Assembly (NCBI GenBank): GCA_029266635.1
Contig: JAQSWM010000001.1
Location: forward strand, 310,001-374,000
Source: Sphingobacteriaceae bacterium
GTDB lineage: Bacteria; Bacteroidota; Bacteroidia; Sphingobacteriales; Sphingobacteriaceae
Reading direction: 5' to 3'
Length of the DNA stretch: 64,000 bases
This document shows positions 1-9,166 of this stretch, one piece after another. Position numbers and translations under genes: made by a program. The notes beneath the pieces were generated by a model. The model saw nothing but the letters and a program-made list of their open reading frames with translations, searched no databases and had not been told where the DNA came from. The stretch's first letter is position 1; the number at the start of each line of letters is the position of its first letter.

Positions 1-101
1 TTTATTTGTGGCTTGTTAGTGAAGCCCGGGAGAAGATTATTTCGGGCGATTTTTACGACTGGAAGAACAAAATGGCTGTGCAGCTTTCGCAGCGCTTATA
101 A
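1..101 (+). CDS. tgt: Queuine tRNA-ribosyltransferase, C-terminal end only
   Basis: The frame is open from base 3 to a TAA at 99-101 and gives a 32-residue tail that contains LWLVSEAREKI and DFYDWKNKM and ends in LSQRL. This is the conserved C-terminus of bacterial Tgt, which exchanges guanine for the queuine precursor at the wobble position of GUN tRNAs. The rest of the gene lies left of the window. The next gene, an LptF/G permease, begins 12 bases later, an arrangement common in Bacteroidota. The identification rests on a short tail plus context. Confidence 0.75.
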   Translation, partial: YLWLVSEAREKIISGDFYDWKNKMAVQLSQRL

Positions 102-113
102 TAGGTAACATAC

Positions 114-1202
114 GTGCGCAGACTTTTTAAAATCATCGACTGGTACATCATCCAAAAATATCTGGGAACCTTCCTGTTCACCATGGTAGTTTTTTCGGTG
201 ATCATTGTAATTTTCGACATCTCAGAAAAGCTCGATAACTTTCTAGAGTATCACGCTCCCCTATCTAAAATCATCTTCCAGTACTACGCAGGCGTGCTTC
301 CTTTTTTCCTGAACATGCTCTCGCCGCTCATAAACTTCATCGCTGTGATCTTTTTTACAGCGAAGATGGCGGACCAAACTGAGATTGTGCCAATATTGAG
401 CGGGGGCGTAAGCTTCAACCGGTTTCTGTTCCCCTATTTCGTATCTGCATTTATTATTTTTCTCGTCACCCTGGTTTTTAACCTGTTCATCATTCCGAAA
501 ACGAACAAGCTCAAGATCGATTTTGAAAACGTGTACGTGACGCCGAAAACGGATAATTCCAAGATGTACACGCATATGCAGCTTGACAAGAACACGTACG
601 TTTACATAGAAAACTTCGATAACCTGCACAAAGTCGGGTACAGGTTTTCGATCGAGAAATTCAACGGTGATACTTTAAAGGAGAAATTAATTGCGGAAAG
701 CGTTACCTGGGATTCCGTGAAGCATGTTTGGACTATGCAAAATTATTCAATCAGAAAAATTGACGGGCTGAACGAGAAGATGATATCCGGAGTTACGAAA
801 GATACTGTCCTGGATATGCAACCGAGTAATTTTGAGCTGTACGACAACGTGTATTCGGCCATGAGCATGAAGGTTCTGGATGAGAATATACGAAAAGAGC
901 GCATCCGCGGGACGGGCAACATGGTAAATCTGGAGCTTGAGAAATACAAGCGCTACGTGTATCCATTATCGTCCTTTGTGCTTACGCTGATGGGCGTATC
1001 GCTCTCTTCCCGAAAGGTTCGTGGAGGAATTGGCCTGCCTTTAGGGATTGGGATATTCCTGAGTTTCGCGTACATTCTTTTTATTCAGTTTTCTACGATG
1101 TTCGCTCTGAAGGGCGGGCTCTCGCCTCTTATTGCCGTGTTCATTCCCAATGTGATTTTTGGAGCCTTAGGTGCGTACCTACTAATAAAAGCGCCTAAAT
1201 AA
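114..1202 (+). CDS. LptF/LptG (YjgP/YjgQ) family LPS export permease
   Basis: A 362-residue inner-membrane protein with the LptF/G layout: N-terminal transmembrane helices (about residues 15-35, 55-80, 100-125), a periplasmic beta-jellyroll region (about 140-270) and C-terminal helices (about 285-360). Family members pass lipopolysaccharide from the LptB ATPase to the periplasmic bridge. The start is GTG at 114, 12 bases after the tgt stop, so the two are probably co-transcribed. The downstream transporter begins one base after the stop. Whether it is the F or G paralog cannot be decided from this sequence. Confidence 0.88.
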   Translation: MRRLFKIIDWYIIQKYLGTFLFTMVVFSVIIVIFDISEKLDNFLEYHAPLSKIIFQYYAGVLPFFLNMLSPLINFIAVIFFTAKMADQTEIVPILSGGVSFNRFLFPYFVSAFIIFLVTLVFNLFIIPKTNKLKIDFENVYVTPKTDNSKMYTHMQLDKNTYVYIENFDNLHKVGYRFSIEKFNGDTLKEKLIAESVTWDSVKHVWTMQNYSIRKIDGLNEKMISGVTKDTVLDMQPSNFELYDNVYSAMSMKVLDENIRKERIRGTGNMVNLELEKYKRYVYPLSSFVLTLMGVSLSSRKVRGGIGLPLGIGIFLSFAYILFIQFSTMFALKGGLSPLIAVFIPNVIFGALGAYLLIKAPK

Positions 1203-1203
1203 C

Positions 1204-2115
1204 ATGCTCAAAGCGCATTCGGTTAGCCGGAACCTGCTTGTGCTGCATGCAACGGTTTTTGTGTGGGGCTTTACAGGGATACTGGGCCAGTTAATTTCTA
1301 TTTCGGCAGTGCACCTTGTTTGGTACCGGGTTCTGATCGCCTTTACAACTCTTTTCATCTATTTCAAAGCCACAAAGACGGACATTAAAGTCACCCGCGA
1401 AACTTTCCTGAAATTGTTCTTTACAGGAGCATTGGTGGGCGGGCACTGGATATTATTCTTTCAATCAATCAAGCTTTCTACAGTTTCTGTGGCGCTGGTA
1501 TGCCTCTCTTCAATCACGCTATTCACAGCCACATTGGAGCCAATCCTGAAAAAGCAGAAGATCTCGAAGCTTGAAATTTGCACAGGCATGGCGATAATTT
1601 GTGGCATTTACCTCATTTTCAAATTTGAAAGCAGATACACAGCAGGCATCATCTGCGGGCTTACATGTGCGCTGTTTGCGAGTTTGTTCTCAATCATTAA
1701 CTCCAAACAAGTTAAAAACCGCCCGGCACCTATCATTAGCTTCTATGAACTGATCGGTGCCTGGGTGTGGATCTCAATCTACCTCGCGGCTACGAGCGGC
1801 TTTGATAGTTCTATGAGCCTGAATACATCAGACCTTCTTTATCTTCTTCTTTTGGGTACCGTTTGTACCTCTGTTGCCTACGTGGCCGGGGTGTCTGTGA
1901 TGAAGGAATTATCCGCCTACCAGGTAGCACTTATCACCAATCTTGAGCCTGTTTACGGAATCATTCTAGCTTACATTTTCTTCGCCAAGCAAGAGCAAAT
2001 GACCCCTGGATTCTACTTGGGAGCGTGCGTCGTCCTGGCTGCTGTTTTCTTATCGCCATACATCAGAACGCATTTCGAGAAAAGGCGATTGCGCAAGCAA
2101 ATCCCCCTGGGGTAG
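1204..2115 (+). CDS. EamA/DMT family transporter
   Basis: A 303-residue, almost entirely hydrophobic protein with about ten predicted transmembrane helices in two EamA repeats. The first holds FVWGFTGILGQL near residue 19 and the second ends with TNLEPVYGIILAYIFF near residue 245, the usual conserved helix of drug/metabolite transporters. The substrate is unknown. The ATG at 1204 lies one base past the LptF/G stop, which points to translational coupling in a tgt-lptF/G-eamA operon. The C-terminus is basic (EKRRLRKQ). Confidence 0.85.
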   Translation: MLKAHSVSRNLLVLHATVFVWGFTGILGQLISISAVHLVWYRVLIAFTTLFIYFKATKTDIKVTRETFLKLFFTGALVGGHWILFFQSIKLSTVSVALVCLSSITLFTATLEPILKKQKISKLEICTGMAIICGIYLIFKFESRYTAGIICGLTCALFASLFSIINSKQVKNRPAPIISFYELIGAWVWISIYLAATSGFDSSMSLNTSDLLYLLLLGTVCTSVAYVAGVSVMKELSAYQVALITNLEPVYGIILAYIFFAKQEQMTPGFYLGACVVLAAVFLSPYIRTHFEKRRLRKQIPLG

Positions 2116-2798
2116 GGGAGGATTAAAACCTTCTTAAATACACTAAGTAGCTGCTTTACCCAGATATAGGTTTGGGATATTTTCACTTCGTTCGTAATGA
2201 GTTGATGGCGTTCCAGGTATACACAGAATCATGTATGATCTAGGTTAATCGGACTCTTGTCCAATTATGAAAGGGGACGTGTAACATTGGTTTTAGCTGC
2301 TAAACCCTGTCTCAACAAACACCCATGCCGACAGCAAATCAACTATCATAATAAAAGAAACAAACGGGGTCGATTGGGTCTAACGAGAAAGGTGGCTACT
2401 CATTTACGACGCCTTCTTTCTTCGAAGAGCTCAACTGCATCCTGTCGAATTACTGACTTCAAATCTCCGTACGTTTAGAGAAAACTTTTTTAAAAATCCG
2501 AGGCAGCTTTTCGACCGTAACCGAAAAAAACTCAGTTAACTTTTTGAGCGGTAATAGTAAAAACCAAATTCAGATTCTATACTTTTAAAAAGGCGAATAA
2601 ATCAGTTTACAACCTTGAACAGATGGATATTTCTGCTGAAACATAATTATTATTAGCATACCAGAAAAAGAATTGATAAAATCATAAAATCATAGTAATC
2701 AATATATAACGTATATCATGTGAAACTTGTTAATTATATGGCTTTAGAAGAAGCGCATGCCTGCCAACTAATAATTTTAGCACGGAATAAGTAAGCCG
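2116..2798. other. AT-rich intergenic region without a convincing gene
   Basis: This 683-base gap holds only one short open frame (2257-2478, 73 codons), whose basic, low-similarity translation I do not recognise and do not call. From about 2480 to 2798 the sequence is strikingly AT-rich, richer than its surroundings, with no clear TAnnTTTG promoter core, RNA gene or strong terminator. It may be a decayed insertion or simply the upstream region of the next gene. Confidence 0.5.
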
Positions 2799-5639
2799 AT
2801 GAACATAACGTATAAATCATTAATAATCAGAATTTTTACCATATTTATATTAATCAATAATTATCATACCGCTTACGCCCAGTTTTTTGCCGCTGAACAA
2901 AACCCTCCAGGTTTGAAATGGAAAGAAATCAGCACACAAAACTTCAACATCCTCTACCCTGCCGGAATGGAAAGCGAGGCACAGCGAATGGCCAATACTG
3001 CCACTTCCATCATAGGCCGGGTTAGTTCAACCTATCATATACAACCAAAAGAAATTACCATCATTCTCCAAAATCAAGGCACTACATCCAATGGATTCGT
3101 CCAGCTTGCTCCCCGCCGTTCCGAGTTCTACACCACCCCTGCTCAGGACTTCGACTATCAGGATTGGCTGAACAGCCTGGCTGTGCACGAGCTCAGGCAC
3201 GTGGCTCAATTTGACAAGCTGACGGGCAAGTTAAAGGCACCATTTTTTGAAGAGCTTGGGCTTGCAATCTTCGGCATCACTCTCCCACCCTGGTTCTATG
3301 AAGGGGATGCAGTTGTGACTGAAACCGTACTTACAAATGCCGGTCGAGGAAGGCAGCCCGAGTTCGACCTTATTTTACGAACAAATACACTAAGTGGCAG
3401 AAAATACAGTTACTCAAAAGACTATCTGGGCTCAGTCAAAGACTTCCCTCCCGGCTACTATACTCTGGGCTATTACATGGTTTCGAAGCTCCGACGCGAC
3501 AATGGCTCGACCATCATGGACAGCCTTCTTACCCGCATCGCACATAACCCGATCAGGCCCTACAACCTGAGCAGTTCAATGAAAAAGTTTACAGGCATCG
3601 GCACACGCCAACTGCACGACTCTACCATCAGCGAACTGAAACATCTTTGGAAAGAGCAACAACAAAAAGCCCAGCCTCTCACCTACCCGATTATCAATAA
3701 AAGAAAGGATGATGAACCTGTAAGCTACCTGATGCCTGTAGCGATTTCACCCAATGAAACCATCGCATTAAAACAGGGCAAAGGCTTTGCTCCCGTCTTG
3801 GTTAAACTTGATTCACTTGGTAACGAAACCAAGATCCTGAAGATCGGTCCACAAGAGGATTTATATTTTAGGTATGCCTCGGGCAAATTGGTTTGGGATG
3901 AATATCGCTCAGATGCACGATACCAGCAGCGCTCGTTCAATGTGATCAATATCTATGATCTTCAAACCAAGGAATACAAGCAGCTCACCCATCGCACTCG
4001 GCTGTTTGCGCCAGCACTATCGCCTGACGGCAAAACAATCATCGCGGTAGAGGTATCCTATTCCAACAAAATTTCGCTCGTTAGCTTAAACGCAGAATCC
4101 GGAGAGGAAATCAACCGTTACAGCAGTCCGGGCAATTACACGCTGCAAACGCCTCAGTTTAGCACCGATGGCAGCAGAGTGGTTTGCGTTGCCGTGAGCC
4201 AGGCGGGCTGCAGCCTTTATGAGTTAAATCTTAGCACCGGGCAATTCAGGAGGCTAATCCCGTTTCAGAAGCAGCTTATCGCGAAGCCTGTGTACGCAGG
4301 GAATAACATAGTTTTCAAAGCCCATTACAACGGAATCGATAATTTATACGAACTGGAGCCCGCATCGGGAACCATTACACAGCTTACTTCAGCGAAGTTT
4401 GGCGCCTACAATCCATCCTACGATGAAAAAGACGGTCGGATACTTTTCAATAACTATCAGGTAAATGGTTACGATGTTGCTTCTCTTAACATCGAAAAGC
4501 TTAAACCAATCACATCGAAAAGCACGCCGGTCGACTACATAGCACCGATTGTTGCGGAGGAAGGTGGTCAGGATGTGTTCGACAGCATCCCGCAGGTAAA
4601 CTACAGCAGCCACAGCTTTAATGAGCTTAGTCATTTGTTTTACTTCCATAGTCTGCTCCCTATTGCCGAGGAAAGCCCATTTTTTAACAACTACAACTTT
4701 GGACTGAAACTCCAGTCTGACAATCTGCTGAACACGCTCAGCTCGTATGTTGGCTATCGATTCAACAATGCACTGAAAAAAAGCGAGTATCTGGCTGGGT
4801 TCACTTACTCGAAATTCTTTCCGGTGTTGTCTGCTACGTATTTAAATCAGGCAAGGCTCATTTACCAGCGAAAATCAACAACTGACAACACGTTGATACC
4901 GATCAGCTGGCGTGAACACCAAATGGAGTTTACCGCAATTGTGCCTCTCAGTTTCAACCGCCGCAATTACGGCTATTACGCAGGCGGCGAAGTGGGCAGC
5001 AGCTATACCACACGTTACAACATCATCAACAAACCTTCGAATCTGGCTTCTGCCCTGGCTTTCCCGATGAGTTATCAGATGTACTTTGTCAGGAATGAAA
5101 CTCAAAGTGCCCGGGATCTGGCACCGCGTTGGGGGCAAAACGTTTCAGCGAGGTATAGGCATTTCCCTTTTGAAAATAATTTGAGCGGTAGCCTGTGGAC
5201 GTTTCGCAGTACCTTCTATTTTCCCGGCCTCCTTTCTCACCATTCTTTTCAGGCTTCTTTCAACTATCAAACGTCTTCTGGAGATTATGCTTCCGCGATA
5301 GATATTCCGCTTGTAAGCGGCTATAGTAACCTGAAGGCTTCCGCCAATCTACGCAATACGCTGTTGACCGACTATCGTTTTCCTATATTTTATCCTGATT
5401 GGGAACTCGGGCCTCTTGCATACATCAAAAGGTTGACCGGTGGCTTTTTTGCGGATTTTGAGAATATGGGAAAGGGAAATCAGTTTGCGCCACGCACCTA
5501 TGGGGCAGAGCTGAAAGCCGACATGAACCTGCTGAGGTTTTATCTGCCAAACTTTATCCCGTCTGTGAAGATTATCTTCGTAAATGAAAAACCGCATCAA
5601 AATCCGATATTCGAAGCGGGACTAACCTACAATTACTAA
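2799..5639 (+). CDS. Secreted metallopeptidase-like protein with PD40 propeller and C-terminal beta-barrel
   Basis: A 946-residue protein with a signal peptide (cleavage near AYAQ, residue 28). Residues about 30-200 look like a gluzincin peptidase: H130-E131-L-R-H134 is an HExxH zinc motif, and WFYEGDAVVTE (166-175) supplies a likely glutamate ligand. Residues about 300-560 contain PD40/TolB-like propeller repeats (SPDGKTI, STDGSRV). Residues about 620-946 are rich in alternating aromatic strands and end in LTYNY, typical of an outer-membrane barrel. The likely site is the outer membrane, with the peptidase in the periplasm or outside. A LapA-like gene starts one base after the stop. Substrate unknown. 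Confidence 0.75.
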   Translation: MNITYKSLIIRIFTIFILINNYHTAYAQFFAAEQNPPGLKWKEISTQNFNILYPAGMESEAQRMANTATSIIGRVSSTYHIQPKEITIILQNQGTTSNGFVQLAPRRSEFYTTPAQDFDYQDWLNSLAVHELRHVAQFDKLTGKLKAPFFEELGLAIFGITLPPWFYEGDAVVTETVLTNAGRGRQPEFDLILRTNTLSGRKYSYSKDYLGSVKDFPPGYYTLGYYMVSKLRRDNGSTIMDSLLTRIAHNPIRPYNLSSSMKKFTGIGTRQLHDSTISELKHLWKEQQQKAQPLTYPIINKRKDDEPVSYLMPVAISPNETIALKQGKGFAPVLVKLDSLGNETKILKIGPQEDLYFRYASGKLVWDEYRSDARYQQRSFNVINIYDLQTKEYKQLTHRTRLFAPALSPDGKTIIAVEVSYSNKISLVSLNAESGEEINRYSSPGNYTLQTPQFSTDGSRVVCVAVSQAGCSLYELNLSTGQFRRLIPFQKQLIAKPVYAGNNIVFKAHYNGIDNLYELEPASGTITQLTSAKFGAYNPSYDEKDGRILFNNYQVNGYDVASLNIEKLKPITSKSTPVDYIAPIVAEEGGQDVFDSIPQVNYSSHSFNELSHLFYFHSLLPIAEESPFFNNYNFGLKLQSDNLLNTLSSYVGYRFNNALKKSEYLAGFTYSKFFPVLSATYLNQARLIYQRKSTTDNTLIPISWREHQMEFTAIVPLSFNRRNYGYYAGGEVGSSYTTRYNIINKPSNLASALAFPMSYQMYFVRNETQSARDLAPRWGQNVSARYRHFPFENNLSGSLWTFRSTFYFPGLLSHHSFQASFNYQTSSGDYASAIDIPLVSGYSNLKASANLRNTLLTDYRFPIFYPDWELGPLAYIKRLTGGFFADFENMGKGNQFAPRTYGAELKADMNLLRFYLPNFIPSVKIIFVNEKPHQNPIFEAGLTYNY

Positions 5640-5640
5640 C

Positions 5641-5937
5641 ATGAGTGCTAAAACCATTTTCATAATCATCATAACAGTTCTGGTAACTATTATTTTGATG
5701 AAGAACACAGACGAGGTTCGGTTTTGGATTTTTGGCGATACGGATGTGCCGAAGCTCGCCATATTAGGCACAATGTTCGGGCTGGGGCTGATAGTTGGAT
5801 TTCTATTGGGAAGGCCGAAGAGAAAAGCAACTGCCACAGAATACGATGATTTAGATTTAGATAAGGAAGAAGAGCACCAACCAGAACCGGTTAGAAAAAG
5901 CACCTTGAGCAATGAGGATCGCGATTACATCAGTTAG
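5641..5937 (+). CDS. LapA-domain (DUF1049) small membrane protein
   Basis: A 98-residue protein with two hydrophobic segments (about residues 4-20 and 38-58) separated by NTDEVRFWIFG, followed by a charged cytoplasmic tail. This is the layout of the lipopolysaccharide-assembly LapA (DUF1049) family. The ATG follows the preceding stop by one base, so the pair is probably one transcript. The last eight bases overlap the converging minus-strand gene. Confidence 0.75.
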   Translation: MSAKTIFIIIITVLVTIILMKNTDEVRFWIFGDTDVPKLAILGTMFGLGLIVGFLLGRPKRKATATEYDDLDLDKEEEHQPEPVRKSTLSNEDRDYIS

Positions 5938-6775
5938 CGGGCGACCCGCTCTGTGCTAAAAGCTTGTCCACAACCTCGTCCAGTTTTTTTGAGTTGCCAC
6001 GATATTTTTTTAAGTCAAATAACCTGACCTCCTTAAACTCCGTCGGATGGCTTTCGCTCTGCAGAGCGATAAATCCTGACTTCAGCGGAGTCCCGTCAAC
6101 CTTAGCCTCTGGCCGATAGTTAAAAACGTTTCCACCGCCAATCTGTGGCTTATTATACTCCAGCACCATTTGCCCGTTCACGTAATGCCTGATCAGGGAA
6201 TCTCCCAACACAAGCACCTGCGCTTTTACCCATTGATCTCCTGCATAGGTTTTGGATACTGAATTAATGCAATGTGTTGTGACTAGCTTTCCATTCACAT
6301 CGATGTAAGTTCCGGGTGTGCAGGCATTGAGGGTTGGCCGTTCCTCCTTCCCATTTCCACCCAGCAATTGCGCTTCTATCGAGATGGGATAATCCTGATC
6401 AACAGCCATGGTTTTCGGATTCTGGCAGTGGATCATAATTCCATTGTTGCGGTAAGCCCATTTCGGACCATCTGGCAACTGTTCGCCTACAAACCTGTAA
6501 GTTGTTTCTATGAGGTAATCAGAAAACTCTCGATCATAAAAAATGTGGCCATAAAGCTCATTGAACTTCTCATACTCGCCGTAATTGATCTGTAAAAGCC
6601 CATCCTTTACACGAAAGGTATTTTTATAATTCTCGCCAAGCGGATGACCTTTGATCTTAACAGTCCAGCCATTTAGGTTTTTGCCGTTGAACAACTGCTG
6701 CCACTTTTCTTCGGAAGGTTTTCTTACGGAACAAGCGGTTAAGCCGAAAATGCAGGCGATAAAAAGGTATTTCAT
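5930..6775 (-). CDS. DUF1080 (3-keto-disaccharide hydrolase domain) lipoprotein
   Basis: 281 residues with a lipoprotein signal (LTAC, Cys15). The rest matches the DUF1080 concanavalin-like fold: QQLFNGKNLNGW (about 27-38) at the N-terminus, YRNNGIMIHC in the middle and a C-terminal GFIALQSESHPTEFKEVRLF strand pair. Family members act on 3-keto-sugars or bind carbohydrate; the substrate here is unknown. It converges on the LapA-like gene with an 8-base overlap. It is separated from the next minus-strand gene by about 57 bases. Confidence 0.85.
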   Translation of the reverse strand: MKYLFIACIFGLTACSVRKPSEEKWQQLFNGKNLNGWTVKIKGHPLGENYKNTFRVKDGLLQINYGEYEKFNELYGHIFYDREFSDYLIETTYRFVGEQLPDGPKWAYRNNGIMIHCQNPKTMAVDQDYPISIEAQLLGGNGKEERPTLNACTPGTYIDVNGKLVTTHCINSVSKTYAGDQWVKAQVLVLGDSLIRHYVNGQMVLEYNKPQIGGGNVFNYRPEAKVDGTPLKSGFIALQSESHPTEFKEVRLFDLKKYRGNSKKLDEVVDKLLAQSGSPAN

Positions 6776-6832
6776 GGCATGTACAACTTACGCTTGGGGA
6801 TTACGCACCTTTAGCAGAGCTCTTGAAATCTG

Positions 6833-7579
6833 TTATTCTTTGATCAACTTCTCAATGATTCTTACGAAGTAGTTGTTTTCGTCGTATTCTCTTGCAACCT
6901 TTGCCGAATCTGATTTTGTGACTGGAAAATTCCCTTTTATATATCGGATATATCCATTTCTGTCGACAAATATATTGCGAGGTATAGCACCTATTTTTAA
7001 AGCTTTTTTATACTCTTCGGCATTCTGCAATATTTGATAATTAAAAGGATGTTCATTGAGAAAGCTTACCAACTTATGATCCACTTTCCTGTTCTCAGTA
7101 AGCCCCAGAAAGTTCATTTTTTCGGAATACTTTTCCTTCAATCTGCTCAAATCAGGCATTTCCGCAATACATGGACCGCAGTATGTAGCCCCAAAATTTA
7201 TAAGGGTCGGCTTTCCGAGCATTTGGCTTGAGGAAAACTCCTTACCTTCTAAGTCTTTTAACTTAAATTCAGGCAACTTTTTATTGAGAAGTAAGAATAC
7301 TGAATCTTGTTTAAATGCGAATCTGAACTCGTTATTGAGGGCACCGGGACCCTTTTCAACAACAAAACTCATATAGTTAATTATCGAATCTTTGGTAAAG
7401 ACCCGATGATAAATCGTTGGAACTACGATGTAGTTTGGAGGAACGGCTTTCTGAGTGCTTTCGAATGCAGTTCTTATTCTTTCTTCAGTGAATAACGAGT
7501 CTGTGTTGAAGGTGTAATAACTGGTCTGCCCGTAGCTTACCTGAGCAAAAAACAACAACAGAAGCAATGTTCTTTTCAT
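6833..7579 (-). CDS. TlpA-like thioredoxin-fold disulfide reductase, secreted
   Basis: 248 residues with a signal peptide (VSYGQ, about residue 18). The C-terminal half (from about 100) is an AhpC/TSA-Redoxin type thioredoxin domain: LPEFKLKDLEGKEF, then NFGATYCGPC with the active-site C134-G-P-C137, and the cis-proline region AIPRNIFVDRNG. The N-terminal about 95 residues are a lineage-specific extension. Such proteins reduce or shuffle periplasmic disulfides. It may be co-transcribed with the DUF1080 gene downstream. Confidence 0.85.
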   Translation of the reverse strand: MKRTLLLLLFFAQVSYGQTSYYTFNTDSLFTEERIRTAFESTQKAVPPNYIVVPTIYHRVFTKDSIINYMSFVVEKGPGALNNEFRFAFKQDSVFLLLNKKLPEFKLKDLEGKEFSSSQMLGKPTLINFGATYCGPCIAEMPDLSRLKEKYSEKMNFLGLTENRKVDHKLVSFLNEHPFNYQILQNAEEYKKALKIGAIPRNIFVDRNGYIRYIKGNFPVTKSDSAKVAREYDENNYFVRIIEKLIKE

Positions 7580-7674
7580 CGTAAATGTAGATAGGCGTTA
7601 CAAATCAGGGAATACTATTATGCACCTAATCTACAGCAAATTTGCTAGTTATAACACTGACCTTGGGTGTTACA

Positions 7675-7700
7675 CAAAAAAGCCGGGCAATTGCCCGGCT
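7675..7700 (-). terminator. Rho-independent terminator
   Basis: A perfect 20-base GC-rich palindrome at 7681-7700 is preceded on the plus strand by an A-run, so that a minus-strand transcript would form the hairpin and then a U-run. It sits 15 bases past the stop of the unknown secreted protein gene. Confidence 0.85.
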
Positions 7701-7714
7701 CGAAATGTCAAGAA

Positions 7715-8248
7715 TTAAAGCTTCACATAAAGCCCCACTCCCATTGTCTCAGAGGCGGCGCCTATCTTAAAAATGTCTTTGATCTTCTTTTGCGCAGCAT
7801 GGTTAAATATATCAACTGCCTTATTAGCGGCACCTTTCGTGAGCAGCTTTACCAACACGCCTGTCCCTATCGCGGTAGCACCAGATACAATTGCCGACTG
7901 GTAGCTTTGCTTGTCGGTGCTGTTGGCCACCGCTTTTATTGCTCCGTAAGCGGTAACTGCTGTACCAGCATAAGAGGCAATCTTGAAAACCGTGCGGCCC
8001 GACCTAAACGTTCTGAACAGACGATCCACCTCAGAATTTTTCTTCATCCCGAGAATCTCAGCCACCTGCACAATCTTCCGTATCTCGATATTCCCGAGGT
8101 AAAACTTCGGACTGAAACCATTCTCCACTCTCATTACCCGCCCCAGAATATCCTTAGGTTTCAAATTCTCCAAGTCAATTTGTGCATTAGCGTTTGATGC
8201 GAGAAAAATGCCCGAGCTCAGGCACAGCAAAAAAACTAGTTTTTTCAT
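7715..8248 (-). CDS. Unknown secreted protein with glycine/alanine-rich hydrophobic segments
   Basis: 177 residues with a clear signal peptide (SNANAQ, cleavage near 22). I do not recognise the family. Residues about 95-145 contain small-residue-rich hydrophobic stretches (YAGTAVTAYGAIKAV, SGATAIGTGVLVKLL) reminiscent of glycine-zipper or pore-like helices, with basic segments on both sides. The C-terminus is amphipathic (VGLYVKL). A strong terminator follows, so it ends its transcript. Upstream lies ispE, 75 bases away, on the same strand. Confidence 0.65.
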   Translation of the reverse strand: MKKLVFLLCLSSGIFLASNANAQIDLENLKPKDILGRVMRVENGFSPKFYLGNIEIRKIVQVAEILGMKKNSEVDRLFRTFRSGRTVFKIASYAGTAVTAYGAIKAVANSTDKQSYQSAIVSGATAIGTGVLVKLLTKGAANKAVDIFNHAAQKKIKDIFKIGAASETMGVGLYVKL

Positions 8249-8323
8249 CTTCAGGATTCTTACACCTCAAGCAGAGGTTGCAATTTAACGCTCCCGATCA
8301 CGGTTTGGTGTACAATTATGTTG

Positions 8324-9127
8324 TTACACTCCGTAGAAAATGAGGTTGTGCTTTTCTAATTCTCTCAGGTCGGGTTTGTGGTCGAATATGCCATACACAG
8401 AAGCGCCGCTGCCACTCATGGAAGCGTACAAAGCACCTGATTCATACAGAGCATTCTTTATTTGTCGGATTTGAGGATGCACTTTAAAAACAGAATCTTC
8501 AAAATCGTTCCTGAGCGCTTGTCTCCACTCCTTCACGGGGCTAGCGAGAATTTCTCTCAAGCCGATTTCAGTAGCTTTGGGCTTCACTCCCGCGTAAGCC
8601 TGCGCTGTGGGCACGTGCACTGGCGGCATAACCAGGGCAATGTGGTAGGCAGACAAATCCACCGAAACATCCTCAAACTCATCTCCTCTCCCGAAAGCAA
8701 ACATGGGTTTGTTGTGCAAGAAAAAAGCACAATCTGCCCCGAGCTGTCGGGCGTAGGCTTCCATCTGAGGCACGGTGAGATTAAGGTTGAATTTATTCTT
8801 TAGCAGAGCGATGAAGAAGGCAGCATCGGCTGAACCCCCGCCGAGCCCGGCTCCAATGGGAATGTGCTTGTGCAGGTGGATGTGAACCGGCGGCAGTTCA
8901 AAATCTTGCTTGATTAAATGATAGGCTTTGAGGCAGAGGTTTTCATCGGGGTTGCCGGGAACAGAAATCCCTGAAAATGTCATCTTCAGCGCATCAGACT
9001 CCACAACCTCTACCGCATCCCGGACTTTAACAGGATAAAAAACGGTTTGAATATCGTGGTAACCGTCATTGCGACGGCTTACAATGTTTAACCCGAGATT
9101 TATTTTAGCATTTGGAAAGGCAATCAT
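8324..9127 (-). CDS. ispE: 4-diphosphocytidyl-2-C-methyl-D-erythritol kinase
   Basis: 267 residues of the GHMP kinase fold. The N-terminal FPNAKINLGLNI motif binds substrate, and the glycine-rich ATP loop GAGLGGGSADAA lies at about 92-103. The C-terminal MSGSGASVYGIF is the third GHMP motif. IspE phosphorylates CDP-methylerythritol in the MEP isoprenoid pathway in the cytoplasm. The length is slightly short of, but within, the family range. It follows a small charged-protein gene by 39 bases on the same strand. Confidence 0.95.
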   Translation of the reverse strand: MIAFPNAKINLGLNIVSRRNDGYHDIQTVFYPVKVRDAVEVVESDALKMTFSGISVPGNPDENLCLKAYHLIKQDFELPPVHIHLHKHIPIGAGLGGGSADAAFFIALLKNKFNLNLTVPQMEAYARQLGADCAFFLHNKPMFAFGRGDEFEDVSVDLSAYHIALVMPPVHVPTAQAYAGVKPKATEIGLREILASPVKEWRQALRNDFEDSVFKVHPQIRQIKNALYESGALYASMSGSGASVYGIFDHKPDLRELEKHNLIFYGV

Positions 9128-9166
9128 TCAGCGCTAAAATACACTGTTGCAGCCATAGCGCAAAGG

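Noticed and set aside
2257-2478. 73-codon frame in the AT-rich gap
   Set aside because: Basic, no recognisable domain, no promoter or spacing that supports it.
7667-8197. 176-codon plus-strand frame
   Set aside because: It runs through a terminator hairpin and opposite the secreted protein with a clear signal peptide.
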